Of a stretch of 56,016 nucleotides of DNA, positions 52,689 through 56,016 are shown one piece after another. Position numbers and translations under genes: made by a program. Source of the stretch: CAYQQU01 sp964419545 (GTDB taxonomy: Bacteria > Bacteroidota > Bacteroidia > Chitinophagales > Saprospiraceae); contig CAYQQU010000038.1 of NCBI GenBank assembly GCA_964419545.1, positions 1 to 56,016 of the forward strand, written 5' to 3'. Numbering within the stretch: position 1 is the first letter of the stretch; every line of letters begins with the position of its first letter. Under the pieces are notes generated by a model. That model worked only from the letters and a program-made list of their open reading frames with translations, was not told the DNA's origin and made no database searches.

Positions 52689-52888
52689 TTCTCGGTTTGG
52701 CAGTACGCATTTCTTAATGCGCAGCGCCGGAGGCGCAAGATATTGGTAGATGGTTTCGAAAGATTGGTGTGTAACACGAGTTCCTCATAAAAATTTCTGC
52801 TGAAAATCACATTTAAGCAATTGATCTTCAATACAAAACAGGAGTTACACACCACAAGGGTCTTCCGTGCCGAGGTACGGAATATACG
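52689..52888. repeat. Compound repeat D with 88-bp family C element, copy 2
   Basis: Matches 22744-22922. The family C derivative at 52766-52853 has both ends, GGTGTGTAAC and GTTACACACC, but is 88 bp, shorter than the 121-bp form. It is followed by CTTCCGTGCCGAGGTACGGAATAT as at locus 1, but without the second palindrome arm. A short minus-strand open frame through it repeats at both loci and is a by-product. 52889-53035 holds nothing clear. Confidence 0.8.
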
Positions 52889-53035
52889 CTGCATTCTTGC
52901 CGTCTTTCCTATGATCAGCTCGACGGCTTTCCGGAATCGCCAGGTGAGGTAGTCGGCCTGGGTGTAGGATGGGTTGAAGTTGAGGAATGGCATGGTTTGG
53001 TTTTTTGCTAGATAGGGAGAAGGCCTCCATCCGCA

Positions 53036-54752
53036 TCAATACCCCTCCGCCTCGATCTCCCTCACCGTCCGCTCGTCTTCCCGCCGGATAGCCTCCCGTT
53101 TCAGGCGGGTGAAAAGCGCGGCGGCTTCTTCGGTGCGGCCCAGGCGGTGCAGCGCCCCCGCTTGGTGAAAGTAGAGGCGGCGCAGGACAGCGGCGTGGGA
53201 CCGCTGCTCCAGCCAGGCGGGGAAGTTGGGGTGCTGCCGTATGGTATCCGGCAGTTGGGCGGCGGCGGCCGTCAACTGCTCATCCAATGTCTCCCCGATA
53301 ACAATGCCTTGCTCCAGGTAGACCAATGCCGAATCCGCTTGGCCGAGGTGTTTCAGGGAAGATCCGATATTGTTGAGGCAGGTGACGGCGAAAGAAGAAT
53401 CCGCGATGGCGGTACTCCAAATTAGCCCTTCCCGAAAATATACGAGAGCAGGCTCGTATTGCGCCGCCTGATACAGCGCCATACCGGCATTATTGCAAGT
53501 TCGACTCAGATTGCCCCGCACAATGCGTAGGTGAGGGTGTCGAGCCGGCAAGAATTGTTGCAGCATCGCTAAGGCTTGCTCATAATACCCGATCGCCTGG
53601 TCATATTCTCCCTTCGAGTCATAGGCGCTGCCGAGGTTGTTTTTTATGGAAGCGACTTCCGGATGGGTTTCTCCATAGATCGACAGATCGATCGCTAAGG
53701 CTTGCTCATAATACCCGATCGCCTGGTCATATTCTCCCTTCGAGTNNNNNNNNNNNNNNNNNNNNNNNNNNNNNNNNNNNNNNNNNNNNNNNNNNNNNNN
53801 NNNNNNNNNNNNNNNNNNNNNNNNNNNNNNNNNNNNNNNNNNNNNCATAGGCGCTGCCGAGGTTGTTGTAACGCACGGCCAGGTCGGCGGTAGTAGTGGA
53901 ATCCGTATCCACGATCGATCGTTCGTACCAGGTGACGGCTTCGTCGTACTGGCCCAACGTGTAAAGGTTATTTGCATAGCGCAGGCTATACTCTGCATTC
54001 CCCTCATCCAGCATTACCGCGTTGCGAAAGAGCATGGTGGTGGTATCTCGGTATTTGAGGTTCAGTTCGCGCACCAGCGCGGCTTCGTAGTTGCGGTAGG
54101 CAGTCTTTTTATTCAGGCCGAACACGTCGTCGAGTAGGATGCGTTCGGCGCCTTCCAGGTCGCCGGCGTCGAGCAAGGTTTTTGCTTTTTGAGCGACAGG
54201 GTCGTATTTGGCGCGCACGTCCAGCTCTTCGCCCAGAGTTTTGAACTTTTCCACCTGATCTTCCAGTTGCCTGGCGAAGCCTTCCAGGTCGAGTTGCTGG
54301 GCTTCCGGCCTGTCCCAGATGCTGCGAAAAGCTTTCGGAGCGATACCGTACCACACTTCCACATAGCCGCCCGGCGCGTAGATGGCCGGGCTGTTCTTGC
54401 CGCGGGTGGAAAGAAAAAGGTCAAAATTAAGGGCTTCGGTCACTTCGGGCTGGTCTTCGATGCCCAGCACCGCCCGCTGTCGGGCGGTGAGAGTATCCTG
54501 CCGGCTTTGCAGTTTTTTGTATTTATCGAGCAGGGCCTCCACTTGCTGCCGGCGGTCGGCCGCCCCCAGTCCTTCCGCCTGATAAATGGCCAGCAACTCC
54601 TGGATGATGCCGGGGCGGATGCCGTAAGTAGCCGAGAGAGTCTTGGTGATCACAGCGGGGCTGTTGTCGCCGGAGGTGCGGAGTTCCTGGGCGGAAAGAG
54701 TAGACCTTAAAGCCAGGGAAAATACTAGAACGATCAGATACAGGCAGCGCAT
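53036..54752 (-). CDS. Exported TPR protein, coding sequence broken by an assembly gap
   Basis: Signal peptide at the start (LYLIVLVFSLALRSTLSAQ). The start at 54752 is preferred over the upstream ATG at 54854 because of this. Residues ~25-45 and ~135-155 carry related motifs, SGDNSPAVI and RGKNSPAIY. A helical middle (ILLDDVFGLNKKTAYRNYEAAL) leads to kinesin-light-chain-type TPRs of 42 residues (GEYDQAIGYYEQALAIDLSIYGETHPEVASIKNNLGSAYDSK-type). The 100-N gap at 53746 falls in these 126-bp repeats, so the frame cannot be followed through but both sides match one protein. A C-terminal TPR part ends VREIEAEGY. Likely an envelope partner of the upstream EAD11-like gene. Confidence 0.8.
53746..53845. 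other. Assembly gap (100 N)
   Basis: The gap sits between two 126-bp TPR repeats identical at CATAGGCGCTGCCGAGG and GGCTTGCTCATAATACCC. The real number of repeats is unknown. Confidence 0.97.
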
Positions 54753-54896
54753 GTTTTTTGGGTTTTTCAAAAAATGTAATTGGCCTGCGAAGCGAGCAAC
54801 CCGCTCCGGGAGAGCGCTTTGTCCGATTAAATTTAACAATAATTTCATAGTCATTCACAAGCGTCGCCTTCCATTTTCGGACCAACCGGAAACACC

Positions 54897-55589
54897 TCAG
54901 CGTTGCATCGAGTCCAGTTGCACTGTATCCACCGGCGGCGGGTCGGCGGCAGCCGGGTCTTCTCCGAAATAATTGAAGGTCGCTTCGTTAGAAATAACGG
55001 CGGGGCTTTGATCGCCCCGGGTTTCCAGTTTGATGTCGCCACCCTGGGTGTTCAGCTCGGACCCGGTAGTGGTCGGCTGTTGGGTCGACCGGGCGCCGGC
55101 CGGTTCTCCGTCTGTGGTTGCTTCGCGGGGTTGAGCGGTACGAGATGAGCCCGGATTCGCTGGTGACGAATCCGATGGAGGTGTTTCGGTTGATTCGACC
55201 GGGGGCGATCTTTTTTCTTCCCAGAAAAGATCGCGTAAGCTGTAGCCGGAAAATTCGGCGACAGCCGCCAGCAAAGTGATGGCGCCGACGAGGTATCCGC
55301 TCCACTTGAGCCAGGAGCGACGTTTTCCGGCAGCGGGGCGCGCGCCCTCCGGCAGTCGTTTGATGATGTCCAGTAAGGTGCTGTTGATCTGGGCTAAACG
55401 CTGCGCTTCCTGGTCGGGCGACAGCCGCCCGGCGCGCTTGTCTTTTTCCAGGGCCTCGAAGCGAGCGGACTGCAGGAGGATGTCGTCCTGCAGGTTGTCG
55501 CCTTCTCCAAAAGGCAAAGCTAGAAGCTCCCGGATGACCTCGCGGGTCTGTCCGGCAGCAAGCAGGTTTTTAAGGTGGGAATGGGGCAT
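54897..55589 (-). CDS. EAD11-like single-pass membrane protein
   Basis: In this 230-residue protein residues 1-80 (HLKNLLAAGQTREVIRELL ... DILLQSARFEALEKDKRAGRLS ... INSTLLDIIKRLP) have the pattern of effector-associated domain 11, a small helical adaptor found with STAND and other conflict NTPases. A transmembrane helix lies at about 95-112. The rest is a low-complexity, Pro/Thr/Ser-rich tail that ends with TRGDQSPAVISNEATFNYFG, a motif shared with the downstream TPR protein. The tail should be periplasmic, placing the shared motif beside that exported protein. Start 145 bp upstream of the TPR gene, same strand. The EAD assignment is by eye. Confidence 0.75.
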   Translation of the reverse strand: MPHSHLKNLLAAGQTREVIRELLALPFGEGDNLQDDILLQSARFEALEKDKRAGRLSPDQEAQRLAQINSTLLDIIKRLPEGARPAAGKRRSWLKWSGYLVGAITLLAAVAEFSGYSLRDLFWEEKRSPPVESTETPPSDSSPANPGSSRTAQPREATTDGEPAGARSTQQPTTTGSELNTQGGDIKLETRGDQSPAVISNEATFNYFGEDPAAADPPPVDTVQLDSMQR

Positions 55590-55615
55590 GTGAAAAATTT
55601 AAACCTCAAACACTC

Positions 55616-55643
55616 TTATCAAAGATAATCATTGATTTCAATG
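55616..55643 (-). promoter_or_regulatory. Promoter and operator-like palindromes of the EAD11 gene
   Basis: The minus strand has TATCTTTG at 55627-55620, an exact -7 box, 31 bp before the ATG. It lies inside TTATC-AAA-GATAA and directly next to CATTGA-TT-TCAATG (55630-55643), a perfect 6+2+6 palindrome in the -10 to -33 spacer. No clear TTG -33 is present. Confidence 0.5.
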
Positions 55644-55789
55644 CTTTGATTCTATTTTTCCTCAATTTTAATTCATTTCCATGCTTCCCTAAAACCGCTG
55701 ACCTTGGTTTTCGCTGTCGCTTTTCTGATTCAACCAAGTGGATTTCCTGATAAAAATATCTACAGCGATTCTCAGTTTCAATCCTCAGG

Positions 55790-55864
55790 TGAGGATCGCC
55801 CCTAGCGGGCCAGAATGGCAGGCAATTTGGCTTCGCAATAGATTAATCCATGAACAATCCGGCT
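55790..55864. repeat. Repeat family B, right-end fragment
   Basis: GCGGGCCAGAATGGCAGGC and ATCCATGAACAATCCGG match the right half of copies 2 and 3. The left half is absent. Confidence 0.6.
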
Positions 55865-55914
55865 TAATCAACTCCAGGCGCCGCTTTGAAGCGACGCTCG
55901 CAGTTGCCCCAAAA

Positions 55915-55949
55915 TAAAAAAGGCCTGCCTTTCGGCAAGCCTTTTTTTT
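55915..55949 (-). terminator. Terminator after the initiator tRNA
   Basis: On the minus strand AGGCTTGCCGAAAGGCAGGCCT forms a stem with a short GAAA-type loop, followed by TTTTTATTTT. The plus strand also ends in a T run, so it may act in both directions. Confidence 0.85.
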
Positions 55950-55954
55950 CTTAG

Positions 55955-56016
<62 letters not shown>

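Overview
The window looks like a contig from a GC-rich marine or sludge-type Bacteroidota, most likely of the Saprospiria (Lewinella/Saprospira-like) group. Evidence: type IX secretion (T9SS) sorting domains of both type A and type B, a short RpoD lacking region 1.1, Bacteroidota-style promoters (TTG - 20 nt - TAnnTTTG, seen before rpoD and a PD-(D/E)XK nuclease gene), PKD/gliding-type surface proteins, and a KorAB-type ferredoxin oxidoreductase with a fused gamma-alpha subunit. Two 100-N scaffold gaps (12571-12670 and 53746-53845) both fall inside tandem repeats, so copy number there is unknown.

Layout. 1-1058 is repeat-rich non-coding DNA (nested hairpins, a 10-bp-period array, a repeat split by a 162-bp MITE). 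1059-5425 holds a DUF4199 membrane protein, glycerate kinase and a secreted-protein/lipoprotein pair. 5463-9431 (minus) is a 1322-residue CHAT protease / STAND NTPase / transmembrane / WD40 protein, divergent from trehalase (9538) and aldose-1-epimerase (11159). 12.1-28.4 kb is a surface-protein region: a choice-of-anchor-L protein, a 2141-residue protein of 18 repeats, and two paralogous PKD proteins, with ribosomal protein L19 between them. 28.6-37.5 kb is mostly housekeeping and regulation: a YrdC-like protein, a YegP-like DUF1508 protein, a SARP/BTAD regulator, CtpA protease, an Lrp/AsnC regulator, RpoD and a START-like protein. 38.0-40.7 kb is an AddB-like nuclease. 40.9-45.3 kb is KorA-KorB plus a flavoprotein. 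45.5-47.3 kb (minus) holds a zinc-ribbon protein and a three-gene operon with 4-bp overlaps (membrane protein, MOSC, YbaK). 49.0-52.3 kb is a cupredoxin plus six-CHRD secreted protein. 53.0-55.6 kb (minus) is a two-gene unit: an EAD11-like membrane protein and a periplasmic TPR protein that share an unusual SPAV motif. The window ends in an initiator tRNA.

How the parts relate. At least five proteins (12775, 16205, 23701, 26018, 49017) are T9SS cargo for the cell surface, consistent with a gliding or attaching, particle-degrading lifestyle. Trehalase, epimerase and glycerate kinase fit sugar use, and KorAB with its flavoprotein fits 2-oxoglutarate/ferredoxin metabolism. The CHAT-STAND-WD40 protein and the EAD11/TPR pair are the candidates for biological-conflict or signalling systems. 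At least four small non-autonomous repeat families, one inserted into another, have shaped the intergenic space.
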